Assembly: GCF_003026455.1 (NCBI RefSeq)
Contig: NZ_PYMB01000003.1
Location: forward strand, 248,001-312,000
Reading direction: 5' to 3'
Origin: Photobacterium rosenbergii
Lineage (GTDB): Bacteria > Pseudomonadota > Gammaproteobacteria > Enterobacterales > Vibrionaceae
DNA length: 64,000 nt
In this document: positions 31,138 to 39,864 of the stretch, piece by piece
Layout: each line of letters begins with the position of its first letter
Position numbering within the stretch: the stretch's first letter is position 1
The notes under the pieces: model-generated
What the model saw: the letters and a program-made list of their open reading frames with translations, nothing else
Database searches by the model: none
Told to the model about the DNA's origin: nothing
Program-made: the position numbers and the translations under genes

Positions 31138-31944
31138 ATGCAAAAAGTGATTCTTGTTACCGGCTCAACCGACGGCATCGGGTTTGAAACAGCGAAAATG
31201 CTCGTATCTCAAGGCCACCATGTTCTTCTGCATGGCCGTAACCCTGCCAAGCTTAACGATGTGGAAGCACAGCTCAAGCAGTTACAAGGTAACGCAAAAA
31301 TAGAAACCTATGTGGCTGATTTGTCCAAACTGTCAGAAGTTGACGTGCTCGCGAAAGAAATCACAGCAAAACATAACTTCTTAGATGCTTTGATTAACAA
31401 CGCCGGTGTCTACAATGCACCTGTTGCAACCACCGGTGATGGTTTTGATGTACGCTACGCAGTGAACACCTTTGCCCCATACCTACTGACAAAAGCGTTG
31501 CTACCACTGCTGGGACAAAATGGTCGGGTGATTAACCTCTCCTCTGCGGCCCAAGCACCTGTTGACCTATCAGCGCTTGCAGGCGACAAACCACTCTCTG
31601 CCGGTGACGCTTATGCCCAAAGTAAATTGGCTATCACTATGTGGTCTCGCAGCATGGGGCTTGCGTTGAAAGAATCTGGCCCGATGATCGCGTCAGTCAA
31701 TCCCAAGTCACTGCTTGGCAGTAAAATGGTAAAAAATGCATTTGGTATTGCTGGTAGTGATCTTAGTGTCGGTGCAGATATTTTGGTGCGCGGTGCACTG
31801 TCTGATGAATTTGCTAATGCCCACGGTCTGTACTTCGACAACGACATCGGCCAGTTTGGTCAACCGCACCCCGATGCATTGAACGATCAAAAAGTTCAAG
31901 CCGTAATGACAGCGATGGACTCCGCACTGGCGAACTTTCAGTAA
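31138..31944 (+). CDS. Short-chain dehydrogenase/reductase (SDR)
   Basis: A classical SDR of 268 residues. The cofactor motif is TGSTDGIG near the N-terminus, followed by HGRNP (Arg after beta-2, favouring NADP), NNAG, the active Ser in VINLSSAA and the YxxxK pair in YAQSK. The substrate cannot be inferred. AAGGAA supports the ATG at 31138 rather than 31111. It has its own terminator. Confidence 0.9.
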   Translation: MQKVILVTGSTDGIGFETAKMLVSQGHHVLLHGRNPAKLNDVEAQLKQLQGNAKIETYVADLSKLSEVDVLAKEITAKHNFLDALINNAGVYNAPVATTGDGFDVRYAVNTFAPYLLTKALLPLLGQNGRVINLSSAAQAPVDLSALAGDKPLSAGDAYAQSKLAITMWSRSMGLALKESGPMIASVNPKSLLGSKMVKNAFGIAGSDLSVGADILVRGALSDEFANAHGLYFDNDIGQFGQPHPDALNDQKVQAVMTAMDSALANFQ

Positions 31945-31988
31945 TCTCCTTGAGCTTTCGCTATTCGCTTGATCTCTCGTAAAATGCC

Positions 31989-32021
31989 AAGCCCATGATC
32001 TGATTAGGTCATGGGCTTTTT
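31989..32021 (+). terminator. SDR gene terminator
   Basis: AAGCCCATGA / TCATGGGCTT stem (31989-31998, 32009-32018) plus T-run. Confidence 0.9.
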
Positions 32022-32176
32022 GTTTGCCTGTTATTTCCAAGCAATTATCAAGATTATCTATAAACTGATTCACCAATCACACCAATTATCATCGTTAACA
32101 TAGGTTGTTATCCTGCTTCCACAATACAGCACTCACCTGTGAGGGGTGCTAACCCAAAGCAAGTTGGAGACTCCCT

Positions 32177-33049
32177 ATGCACTACGAGGGCAAAATCTAT
32201 CGTCCTTGGACTGAAGCAAACAGCGTATTGATCCAGACGACTTTAGGCTGCAGCATGAACCACTGTACCTTCTGTAATATGTTCAGCGACAAGCGCTTCC
32301 GGATTCGGGATATCGACGATATATTCCAAGATATAGAATCTGCTAGGCGCTTCTACCCCCATGTCGAATCTATCTTTCTTATCGACGGCAATGTCATGGC
32401 GGCACGCACCGATTTTCTGCTCAAGATTTTTGAGAAAATCAAAGCAACCTTTCCCGAGTGCCAAAAGATATCCTTGTACAGTGGGTTGAACGATCTCAGA
32501 CGTAAATCCCCATCGGAACTCAAAGAGTTAAAACATGCAGGGTTAAGTATGGCTTATGCGGGATTAGAGTCTGGTGACAGAATAGTTCTGGAGCGGATCA
32601 AAAAACGCATGACTCCAGAGCAAGCACTTGAAGGTATGGCGCTGGCTAAAGAAGCCGGTATTGAAATGCTGCTATCGTTTATCTTTGGTTTAGGCGGGCG
32701 TGAGCGCTCAAAAGAGCACATCGTAGAAACCACAAAGTTGCTCAACCTAATGCAGCCAGAACAAATTGCCCCTATGGCTTTGGCTATCCAACCGGGTACG
32801 GAATTGGAAAAAGAAGTAAACCGTGGAGAGTTTATATTGCCGACCCCATTGCAGATCCTCGAAGAAGAAAGGTACCTGCTTGAGAATCTGGATTTCGAAA
32901 CGATGTACTGGGGCGATCACGGTAACAACATCGTATCTCTAAAAGGCATGCTACCAACCTACCAAAAGCAATTCCTTGGACAGGTTAACAATGCGATTGC
33001 CACCAATCCAATCACCCAAGAAAACGTTATTCAAACCTTTTCTTGGTAA
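32177..33049 (+). CDS. Radical SAM protein with CX4CX2C cluster motif
   Basis: A 290-residue radical-SAM enzyme of unknown reaction. The cluster ligands are Cys25, Cys30 and Cys33 (GCSMNHCTFC), a CX4CX2C spacing instead of the usual CX3CX2C. It is followed by FLIDGNVM, YAGLESGD and FIFGLGG, typical of the Elp3/MiaB-type barrel. The C-terminal ETMYWGDHGNN is a short accessory region. TTGGAGA precedes the ATG. There is no neighbouring carrier protein or precursor peptide. The hairpin downstream is shared with the convergent LysR gene. Confidence 0.88.
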   Translation: MHYEGKIYRPWTEANSVLIQTTLGCSMNHCTFCNMFSDKRFRIRDIDDIFQDIESARRFYPHVESIFLIDGNVMAARTDFLLKIFEKIKATFPECQKISLYSGLNDLRRKSPSELKELKHAGLSMAYAGLESGDRIVLERIKKRMTPEQALEGMALAKEAGIEMLLSFIFGLGGRERSKEHIVETTKLLNLMQPEQIAPMALAIQPGTELEKEVNRGEFILPTPLQILEEERYLLENLDFETMYWGDHGNNIVSLKGMLPTYQKQFLGQVNNAIATNPITQENVIQTFSW

Positions 33050-33054
33050 GCCAA

Positions 33055-33088
33055 AACCGGCGTTGGGTGTTGTCCCCCAATGCCGGTT
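33055..33088. terminator. Bidirectional hairpin between convergent genes
   Basis: AACCGGCGTTGGG / CCCAATGCCGGTT, 13 bp with one G-T pair and an 8-nt loop. No strong T-run, but it is placed between the stops of the radical SAM and LysR genes. Confidence 0.7.
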
Positions 33089-33102
33089 CAATCAGGAAAG
33101 TA

Positions 33103-34005
33103 TTAGCTCACACCTGTATCCCAATATGGTGGACTACCGTAATAGTCGTTGAAATAATCGATAAAGGCTCTGACTTTCGGGGCGAGTAGACGAGAGCTTG
33201 GATACACGGCCCAAATTGCCGTGTCAGAAACTAAGGGGAAGTCTTTTAAGATCTGAACCAGCTCACCGCGCTCCAATTGCTTGTAGACACTCCAAGTTGA
33301 ATTAATGGCAATACCCAGCCCATCAGTACAAGCATCACGCATCGCATCGCCGTTATCCGTTCGAAAGCTACCTTTGGTTTTCACACTGATCGGGCCGTCT
33401 TTGCTATCAAACACCCAAGTGGTCAGCCCGGCCAAATTCACGCATTGATGATCGTTCAACTCGTGCGGTGTCTTAGGTTCCCCATGTGCCTCGAGATATT
33501 CTGGAGAGGCACAGATAATACGATTATCTGGCGCGAGCTTGCGGGCGATAAGTGTAGAATCTTGTAGCTCTGCATCACGAATAGCAATATCAAAACCACC
33601 TTCAACCATATCGACGATAGTGTCGCTAAAGCGAAAATCGACGGTTAAATCAGGGTAACGAGCTAGAAAGCCTTTCAAAGCAGGAATAAGGTGCATACGA
33701 CCGAACGAAGCTGGCGCTGTAACGCGTAATGTTCCGACAGGCAATGCACTCCCTGCACCAACAGAAGCCCTTGCCGCTTCAACACTTGCCAAGACTTCTT
33801 CGGCATGTGGCAAAAAGGCTTGTCCTTCTTCAGTCAATGACACTTTACGTGTCGTGCGGTGAACCAATCTGACCCCAAGCCCTTCTTCAAGCTTATTAAT
33901 ATGGGCGCTTGATACTGCCGGAGACAACCCTAGTTCCTGCCCGGCCATACTGATGTTATGGGTCGTCGCCAGCCTTACAAACAATTTCAAATGTTCAATA
34001 TTCAT
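33103..34005 (-). CDS. LysR-family transcriptional regulator
   Basis: A 300-residue regulator. The N-terminal winged helix-turn-helix is MNIEHLKLFVRLATTHNISMAGQELGLSPAVSSAHINKLEEGLGVRL; the C-terminal part is a periplasmic-binding-like effector domain (about 90-290). The form LRVTAPASFGRMHLIP and DIAIRDAEL place it with the CrgA/DsdC-like group near many uncharacterised members. The target gene is unclear: no divergent gene is adjacent. Possible autoregulation through the inverted repeat upstream. Confidence 0.92.
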   Translation of the reverse strand: MNIEHLKLFVRLATTHNISMAGQELGLSPAVSSAHINKLEEGLGVRLVHRTTRKVSLTEEGQAFLPHAEEVLASVEAARASVGAGSALPVGTLRVTAPASFGRMHLIPALKGFLARYPDLTVDFRFSDTIVDMVEGGFDIAIRDAELQDSTLIARKLAPDNRIICASPEYLEAHGEPKTPHELNDHQCVNLAGLTTWVFDSKDGPISVKTKGSFRTDNGDAMRDACTDGLGIAINSTWSVYKQLERGELVQILKDFPLVSDTAIWAVYPSSRLLAPKVRAFIDYFNDYYGSPPYWDTGVS

Positions 34006-34036
34006 CGGGTATTATCAATGTATTTCGAATAATTGC

Positions 34037-34057
34037 GATAATTAACTATCAATTATC
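34037..34057. promoter_or_regulatory. Inverted repeat upstream of the LysR gene, candidate operator
   Basis: GATAATT-N7-AATTATC lies 32-52 bp before the LysR ATG. Dyads containing T-N11-A are the usual LysR recognition site, and such genes often repress themselves from there. Confidence 0.5.
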
Positions 34058-34086
34058 AATCCCAAAGCGGGTAAAGGCAAGACACG

Positions 34087-34617
34087 CTATTTCAACCTAA
34101 TCGCCGAAAGCGCATCAAATAGAGCGCGTTTATCGGCTTCGGAGAGGTATTTAAGCTCAAGAGTCTGAGAGAACGCATTCCAATCCTTTTCTGACAACTG
34201 CCCACCCGCATTCAAATATGCAAGGACCTCTTGATTGATTTGCTCTCCCAAGGTAATTAGTGCTGGCCTCACAACCGTTTTCAGATCTCTCGGTTCACGG
34301 TTTGTTGGCGTATTAAGCAAATCAGCCCGATAACGATACTGGATCGCTTTAGCCGCTGAGATCTGGGCCCGGAAGAAGCCTTCAATACTCTGGCTATCCA
34401 GCCCTACTTCTGCTGCTGACTCTGATGCTTTGCTGATAACGACTTCTTCACGTGCAATATCTTCAATGGGCAAATTGTGATTCGCTTTATAAAGCCCCAC
34501 ATCTTCCATGTAACTTAACCGCTGGGCGATTGCACTAAACAACCCACTGGCAGAAGGTGCTGCCAATGCTTGAACGGACACCATACATAACAAACCCACC
34601 AATATTGATTTAACCAT
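34087..34617 (-). CDS. Secreted chorismate mutase (AroQ gamma type)
   Basis: It converts chorismate to prephenate, but in the periplasm: signal peptide MVKSILVGLLCMVSVQALA, then an all-helical AroQ-gamma domain (RLSYMEDVGLYKANHNLPIED, FFRAQISAAKAIQYRYR, KYLSEADKRALFDALS). Total 176 residues. AAAGGAA supports the ATG at 34617; the longer frame to 34686 has no such site. The physiological role of exported chorismate mutases in free-living bacteria is unsettled. No periplasmic prephenate dehydratase is adjacent. Confidence 0.88.
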   Translation of the reverse strand: MVKSILVGLLCMVSVQALAAPSASGLFSAIAQRLSYMEDVGLYKANHNLPIEDIAREEVVISKASESAAEVGLDSQSIEGFFRAQISAAKAIQYRYRADLLNTPTNREPRDLKTVVRPALITLGEQINQEVLAYLNAGGQLSEKDWNAFSQTLELKYLSEADKRALFDALSAIRLK

Positions 34618-34729
34618 CGCTATTCCTTTAATGTTCAATGAGTAACACATCAAACTAATGGTATTCGCCGTAACTATGCATTTCAATGCTTATTGAGCCA
34701 CTTGCCGGATATAACAATGAATCTCTGAG

Positions 34730-35986
34730 CTAGCATTTGACCCGAGGAATATCCCGCCACCGGGTGGTATATTGTGGTGAAAGGAGTTCCCGCCGCATCG
34801 CCCATTTCGGATTAATCCCCTGCGCAGCAAGGAACAAGCTATCCCTGCCATAGCGCTGGTTGAGGCTATCAAATACCTTCATCAATGCCGGGTTGGATGC
34901 AGATTCATCGAAAAGGTCCCCTTGAGCATGTTCCCCACAAACCAAATCAATCAAACCGACCCCGATTTTGTAATATCGCACTCCCGGCGCATAGATTTGA
35001 TCAAGCATTGAGGCAACGGCAGCAGTGATCTGGGTACTGTCATCGGTAGGGTACGCAAAACGATAAACTTGCTTGAAGCCCTGCGGCCTTTCGTCATAAG
35101 GCGAGTTCGAGGCAAACACCATCATCACACGGACAAGAGAACGTTGTTTTCTCAACTTCTCAGCAGCAACGCCCGCATGCTTACATAAGGCTTGGCGTAG
35201 GCTATCAGAGCAGGTAATACGCTCTCCAACGCTACGGGTCGAGAAGATCTGCTTCTTATCAGCCCGAGTCTGATCCCAGCCTTTGCACGCCTCGCCATTA
35301 AGTTCACGGACTGTCCGCTCGACCTCAACGTTGAATGACTTCCTCGCTTGCCCCGGCTTCATTGCCGCTAACTGCAATGCTGTATTGATCCCCATGAACT
35401 CCAAGCGCTTGGCAATCCGGCGGCCAATCCCCCACACATCCGAGGTTTTCAGTTGGGCCAATATAGCCAAGCGTGGCGATTCGGAGTCGATAACACAAAC
35501 ACCTTGATAGCCCTGAACCTTCTTGGCAGCATGATTCGCCACCTTGGCAAGCGTTAGCGTCGGCCCTATCCCGACACAGACAGGCAAACGGCACTCGCGC
35601 CAGACCGCCCTTCGTAGCTGCTGGGCATGATGCGATAAGTCCGGAATCGCTTGTCGGCATTGGTGAAATGCCAGGAAAGATTCATCAATGGAATACACAT
35701 GCTGCTCAGGCGCAAAACGGCCAATCACCTCCATCATTTTGCTGGAGAGATCGCCGTATAGCTCATAGTTCGACGAGCAGGCGATCACACCTTTCGCTTC
35801 ACACAGGCCACGCATTTCAAAATAGGCTTTGAATTTTTCTACCCCAGCCTCTCTGGCCTGCCGATTAGCGGCGACAATACACCCATCGTTATTCGACAAC
35901 ACAACCATGGGCTTGCCGCGCCAATCCGGCCTAAACACCTGCTCTGCCGAGCAGTAGAATGAATTAGCATCTACCAACGCGTACAT
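34730..35986 (-). CDS. umuC: DNA polymerase V catalytic subunit UmuC
   Basis: A Y-family translesion polymerase of the SOS response. Catalytic motifs MYALVDANSFYCSAEQVF (Asp6 near the start) and the YSIDESFL acidic pair are intact; the little-finger and C-terminal tail follow. At 418 residues it equals E. coli UmuC (422). It lies 51 bp downstream of umuD in the same direction and is controlled by the LexA box at 36457-36476. Confidence 0.97.
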   Translation of the reverse strand: MYALVDANSFYCSAEQVFRPDWRGKPMVVLSNNDGCIVAANRQAREAGVEKFKAYFEMRGLCEAKGVIACSSNYELYGDLSSKMMEVIGRFAPEQHVYSIDESFLAFHQCRQAIPDLSHHAQQLRRAVWRECRLPVCVGIGPTLTLAKVANHAAKKVQGYQGVCVIDSESPRLAILAQLKTSDVWGIGRRIAKRLEFMGINTALQLAAMKPGQARKSFNVEVERTVRELNGEACKGWDQTRADKKQIFSTRSVGERITCSDSLRQALCKHAGVAAEKLRKQRSLVRVMMVFASNSPYDERPQGFKQVYRFAYPTDDSTQITAAVASMLDQIYAPGVRYYKIGVGLIDLVCGEHAQGDLFDESASNPALMKVFDSLNQRYGRDSLFLAAQGINPKWAMRRELLSPQYTTRWRDIPRVKC

Positions 35987-36037
35987 GGCACCTCCGGCTT
36001 ACACTTCCGTGAGCATTGCCTCTCATAAAGACACTCA

Positions 36038-36445
36038 TCAACTTTCACCAAAGATCTGACTCCTACGGTGGCAACGAATTGAACGCGTCACCACCCCTTC
36101 TAATGTGAACTGATCGTGCTGAGAGACAAATACCGGCATATAACCCGACGCTGCCGACAATAGCCGTCGCTGCTTGGTATCGATCAACTTGCAGACAAAC
36201 TCCCCGTTAAGGTTCGCCACCACCACATCGTGATCTTTCACCTCGATATGGCGGTCTACAATCAGTACGTCACCATCGTAAATGCCAACCCCTTCCATAC
36301 TTCTACCTTGGGCCAAACCAATATACGTAGCACTGGGGTGCTCCACCAGCAACTCATCCAACGACAAAGGAAGCTGCAGATAATCAGCGGCAGGGCTCTC
36401 GAATCCGGTGATCCCCGCACTGGCATAAAATGGAATAAAGTTCAT
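36038..36445 (-). CDS. umuD: DNA polymerase V subunit UmuD (self-cleaving)
   Basis: RecA-stimulated autocleavage makes UmuD', which joins UmuC in the translesion polymerase. Aligned to E. coli by FESPAADY, the active Ser is 49 (GRSM) and Lys 86 (FVCKLI), with identical spacing of 37. The N-terminal arm is about 11 residues shorter than in E. coli (139 against 135 in total), and the scissile bond falls at Thr13-Gly14 rather than Cys-Gly or Ala-Gly. First gene of the umuDC operon. Confidence 0.95.
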   Translation of the reverse strand: MNFIPFYASAGITGFESPAADYLQLPLSLDELLVEHPSATYIGLAQGRSMEGVGIYDGDVLIVDRHIEVKDHDVVVANLNGEFVCKLIDTKQRRLLSAASGYMPVFVSQHDQFTLEGVVTRSIRCHRRSQIFGES

Positions 36446-36456
36446 AATTCACGAGA

Positions 36457-36476
36457 TACTGTTTATTTATACAGTA
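36457..36476. promoter_or_regulatory. LexA box (SOS operator) between umuDC and the SRAP gene
   Basis: TACTGTTTATTTATACAGTA has perfect CTGT-N8-ACAG half-sites and matches the E. coli consensus at 18 of 20 positions. It starts 11 bp before the umuD ATG and lies 101 bp before the SRAP ATG. Confidence 0.93.
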
Positions 36477-36577
36477 TCATTGTTATCCTAGACTCAGCAG
36501 CGGTCAAGATGCACCTTGATCAATAGCTGCTTTTATAAACACTACGGCTTTCGAAGCGAACGATAGGAAGTAAGATC

Positions 36578-37150
36578 ATGTGTGGAAGGTTAAACATTCT
36601 CGCTAACATGCTGAATAATCAGGTATCTGATGAATTACGAGTGCGCTACAACACCACCGACAATCCTGATCTCTGCCCTAGCCAAATCGTTACCACACTC
36701 TGCAAAAATTTTAGCTCTCGCTCTAATACCAACGGCCTGCAGCAATATGAAATGACATGGGGGATAAAACCCGCATGGGCGAAAAAACTACTGATCAACG
36801 CACAAGTTGAAACCGCAATGGAAAAACCCACCTGGCGCAACGCAATGCAGCACAGGCGTTGTATTGTCCCATGCTCTGGCTGGTTTGAATGGCGGGATGA
36901 AAGCGGCACCGTCAAGCAGAAATACCTTTTCAGCCATGCCGAAAGCAAGCCCTTGTACATGGCTGGGCTATGGTTCGAACCAAGCGAAGGAGTGCAGCCC
37001 GAACTGGTCACCCTAACTACTGCAGCCAATGAGGTTTGTCGGCCTTATCACCATAGGATGCCGCTGCTAATAGCAACGAGTGATGTTGGTAGTTGGCTGG
37101 AAAATGGGTTGTTTACCTCCCAACCGACAATTCAGGTAATGGCAGTATGA
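36578..37150 (+). CDS. SRAP family protein (YedK/HMCES type, SOS-associated)
   Basis: SRAP proteins bind abasic sites in single-stranded DNA and form a thiazolidine DNA-protein crosslink through Cys2, shielding the lesion. The key residues are present: Cys2 (MCGR), Asn74 (INAQVETA), Glu104 (GWFEW) and His159 (RPYHHRMP). At 190 residues it is somewhat shorter than E. coli YedK (222), with a trimmed C-terminus. AGGAAG precedes the ATG. It is divergent from umuDC across the LexA box, so joint SOS induction is likely. Confidence 0.9.
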   Translation: MCGRLNILANMLNNQVSDELRVRYNTTDNPDLCPSQIVTTLCKNFSSRSNTNGLQQYEMTWGIKPAWAKKLLINAQVETAMEKPTWRNAMQHRRCIVPCSGWFEWRDESGTVKQKYLFSHAESKPLYMAGLWFEPSEGVQPELVTLTTAANEVCRPYHHRMPLLIATSDVGSWLENGLFTSQPTIQVMAV

Positions 37151-37303
37151 GGCAAGCAAGGCGTTCAAATATCAATATCTTGATCAAATTAACACTAGAA
37201 GCACTTTCATACCCCAAGCGAATAAGTCATTGCTAAGCTATCTGTGTAATGATTTTTCTAATTGACATTAATTACACGGAATTTGCTGAATAAGGGATTG
37301 CAG

Positions 37304-38068
37304 ATGAAAACTCAAATCGTGACGGCCTCCTTTCTCGCCTTGAGTAGTCAAGTTGCTGCCGACAACCGTGTACCTTTCTTCGATAATGACCCAAGCACAG
37401 CATATGCCCCTGCATATACCTTCGAATATAAGCCAATCGATAAGGATGTCTTAGAGATATGCGGTGACTGGGGTTATGTAGTGACTAGCAATGACTTGAA
37501 GTCATTTTTTAATAAACACCCTGATCTTACTGAACGATTGCTATCAATAGACAACTCCCTTACCCAAAAGAAACTTGTTAGGCTTTGGGCTGAAAATGAT
37601 GGCTTTACGCATATATTCTGTGGTGAAAGAGAGAAAAATGGCACTCTGGGTGGGTTACATTACGCCCCCAGATATAAAGCCCTCTTTGACCAAAACCATA
37701 TTTCAATGTGTAAGTTGGGAACAACCAACTGCTTTGACCCGTCCAAAAACGAAATTGTAGAAGATAAAGGCATATATTCTATCCCCGTAAGTTACATAAA
37801 ACCCGATGGTAGAGAAGGCCTGAAGCCAGTGAACGGCTATAACCTGGAAATGAACGCCGATGAGATCCTCTATGAGGCCACTCGAGGATACTTCAAGCTA
37901 AATGGAAGGAAAGGATGCTTCCTCAATATTCCTGAAACCAATGATTACCCCGCCCATACGGCAGTCATCGTCAGTACCAGAAACAATGCCATTACAACCT
38001 TCTACTCTGTTGGCCCCAACGGAAGAAAATATAATGCCCGCCGGTACAACACTAAAGATTGTGAGTAA
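37304..38068 (+). CDS. Secreted protein with EndoU-like nuclease domain
   Basis: A 254-residue protein with signal peptide (MKTQIVTASFLALSSQVAA). The region FTHIFCGEREKNGTLGGLHYAPRY (His103, His119) resembles the two-histidine core of bacterial EndoU RNases, and the tail TTFYSVGPNGRKYNARRY is EndoU-like. It has four or more Cys, consistent with disulfides outside the cytosol. No immunity gene or toxin-delivery domain is adjacent. AAGGG lies before the ATG at 37304. Assignment is by motif reading only. Confidence 0.6.
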   Translation: MKTQIVTASFLALSSQVAADNRVPFFDNDPSTAYAPAYTFEYKPIDKDVLEICGDWGYVVTSNDLKSFFNKHPDLTERLLSIDNSLTQKKLVRLWAENDGFTHIFCGEREKNGTLGGLHYAPRYKALFDQNHISMCKLGTTNCFDPSKNEIVEDKGIYSIPVSYIKPDGREGLKPVNGYNLEMNADEILYEATRGYFKLNGRKGCFLNIPETNDYPAHTAVIVSTRNNAITTFYSVGPNGRKYNARRYNTKDCE

Positions 38069-38234
38069 TCTAAAACGAGTGCAGGTTCGACGACCTTACT
38101 CCCTTTATGGTGAACCAATTTCGAGCCGTACTTAGCGCCAATCCTTAGCCCGGCTGCCTAATTTAGCCATGCCCCTCACCCTAATTCTTTGTTATCATTA
38201 AGCCAGATGACACTTTACCCGTGTGAAGATAATA

Positions 38235-39659
38235 ATGAGCAACAACGACAATCAGCCAACCCTGTTTTGGCTGGATTATGAAACCTTTGGTGCCAATCCG
38301 GCGCTAGACCGCCCTTGCCAGTTTGCTGGTGTGCGTACCGACATGGACATGAACATTATCGGTGAGCCGCTGGTGATCTACTGTAAGCCTCCTGTGGACT
38401 ACCTACCTTCACCTGAAGCTTGTCTTATCACGGGGATCACGCCGCAGGAAGCGCATGAGAAAGGCTTGTCAGAGCCAGAATTTATTGCCCGCATTCACCA
38501 AGAGCTATCCAAGCCGAATACTTGCGTGATTGGCTACAACAATGTTCGCTTCGATGACGAAGTCACTCGCTATACCCTTTACCGTAACTTTTACGACCCA
38601 TATGCCTGGAGTTGGCAGAACGGCAACTCACGCTGGGATCTATTGGATATCATGCGGACGTGTTACGCGCTGCGCCCGGATGGCATGAACTGGCCGACCA
38701 ACGAAGATGGCCTTCCGAGCTTCAAGCTTGAACACTTGTCTGTTGCCAACGGTATCGAGCACGCTAATGCGCACGATGCTATGGCTGATGTGTACGCCAC
38801 AATTGAGCTTGCCAAAATCGTAAAACAGAACCAGCCGAAGCTGTTTGATTACTTCTTCAACCTACGCAATAAGCGTAAGCTGCAAGAGCTGGTTGATATC
38901 GTCGAGATGACGCCATTGATGCATGTTTCTGGCATGTTCGGTGTCGAGTGCGGCAATACTAGCTGGATTGTACCAATGGCGTGGCATCCGGATAACAAGA
39001 ATGCGGTGATTACCGTCAACTTGGCTATGGATCCTACTCCACTTATCGAGCTGTCTGCCGATGAGTTGCGTGAGCGTCTATACACCAAGCGGGTAGATCT
39101 TGGTCCAGATGAGCTACCAGTCCCCCTCAAGCTTATCCACCTAAACAAGTGCCCTGTGCTTGCGCCGGCTAAGACCCTTCGTGCTGAAGATGCAGCCCGG
39201 ATCGGTATCGACCGTGAAGCTTGCTTGAAAAATCTGGCAACTTTAAAAGCACACCCGGAAGTACGCGAGAAGCTATTAGCTATCTACAGTGTCGAGCGTG
39301 AGTTCGAAAAGAACGACAATGTCGATGCCATGCTGTATGACGGATTCTTCTCCAACGCAGATCGCTCTACCATCGATATTATCCAGAAGACACCAGAAGA
39401 AGAGCTTGGCAAGCTAGAGCTGAATGTCAGCGATAAGCGAATCAAACCACTGTTGTTCCGATACCGCGCCCGTAACTTCCCGATGACGCTGGATTACCAA
39501 GAACAACAGCAATGGAAACATCACTGCCAGGATTTCTTTGAAGAGAACCTGCCAAGCTACATGCAAAACCTCGAGGACGTCGCCATGGAGCACCAGTCGA
39601 GCGAGAAGAACATGAAGATCTTGAAAGCTGTCTACGATTACGTACAAACACTCGTATAA
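38235..39659 (+). CDS. sbcB: Exodeoxyribonuclease I
   Basis: A 3'-to-5' single-strand DNA exonuclease in recombination and mismatch repair. The DEDDh motifs are intact: DYETFG (Asp14, Glu16), GYNNVRFDDEV and NAHDAMADVYAT. The SH3-like and helical C-terminal parts follow, and the total is 474 residues, the same as E. coli (475). The ATG at 38235 is preceded by GTGAAG; a GTG four codons upstream is possible. Strong terminator downstream. Confidence 0.97.
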   Translation: MSNNDNQPTLFWLDYETFGANPALDRPCQFAGVRTDMDMNIIGEPLVIYCKPPVDYLPSPEACLITGITPQEAHEKGLSEPEFIARIHQELSKPNTCVIGYNNVRFDDEVTRYTLYRNFYDPYAWSWQNGNSRWDLLDIMRTCYALRPDGMNWPTNEDGLPSFKLEHLSVANGIEHANAHDAMADVYATIELAKIVKQNQPKLFDYFFNLRNKRKLQELVDIVEMTPLMHVSGMFGVECGNTSWIVPMAWHPDNKNAVITVNLAMDPTPLIELSADELRERLYTKRVDLGPDELPVPLKLIHLNKCPVLAPAKTLRAEDAARIGIDREACLKNLATLKAHPEVREKLLAIYSVEREFEKNDNVDAMLYDGFFSNADRSTIDIIQKTPEEELGKLELNVSDKRIKPLLFRYRARNFPMTLDYQEQQQWKHHCQDFFEENLPSYMQNLEDVAMEHQSSEKNMKILKAVYDYVQTLV

Positions 39660-39721
39660 ACTAGGCAAAACAGAAAAACAGCGTTTCTTCGTTAGTTAGC
39701 TGATTTCCTGTAAGAAAAATT

Positions 39722-39757
39722 AAGCCCCTTGCGCGCATCCCGCCAAGGGGCTTTTTA
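39722..39757 (+). terminator. sbcB terminator
   Basis: AAGCCCCTTG / CAAGGGGCTT stem (39722-39731, 39744-39753), 12-nt loop, TTTTT. Confidence 0.9.
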
Positions 39758-39864
39758 ACAGCTACGATTCTTTGATGTGAGATTGCGCAACATCGGATGT
39801 GCACCAACACTAAATAGTGATGGATCTTTTAATTGTCATTCATGGATTCGAAGGTTGAATTGTA

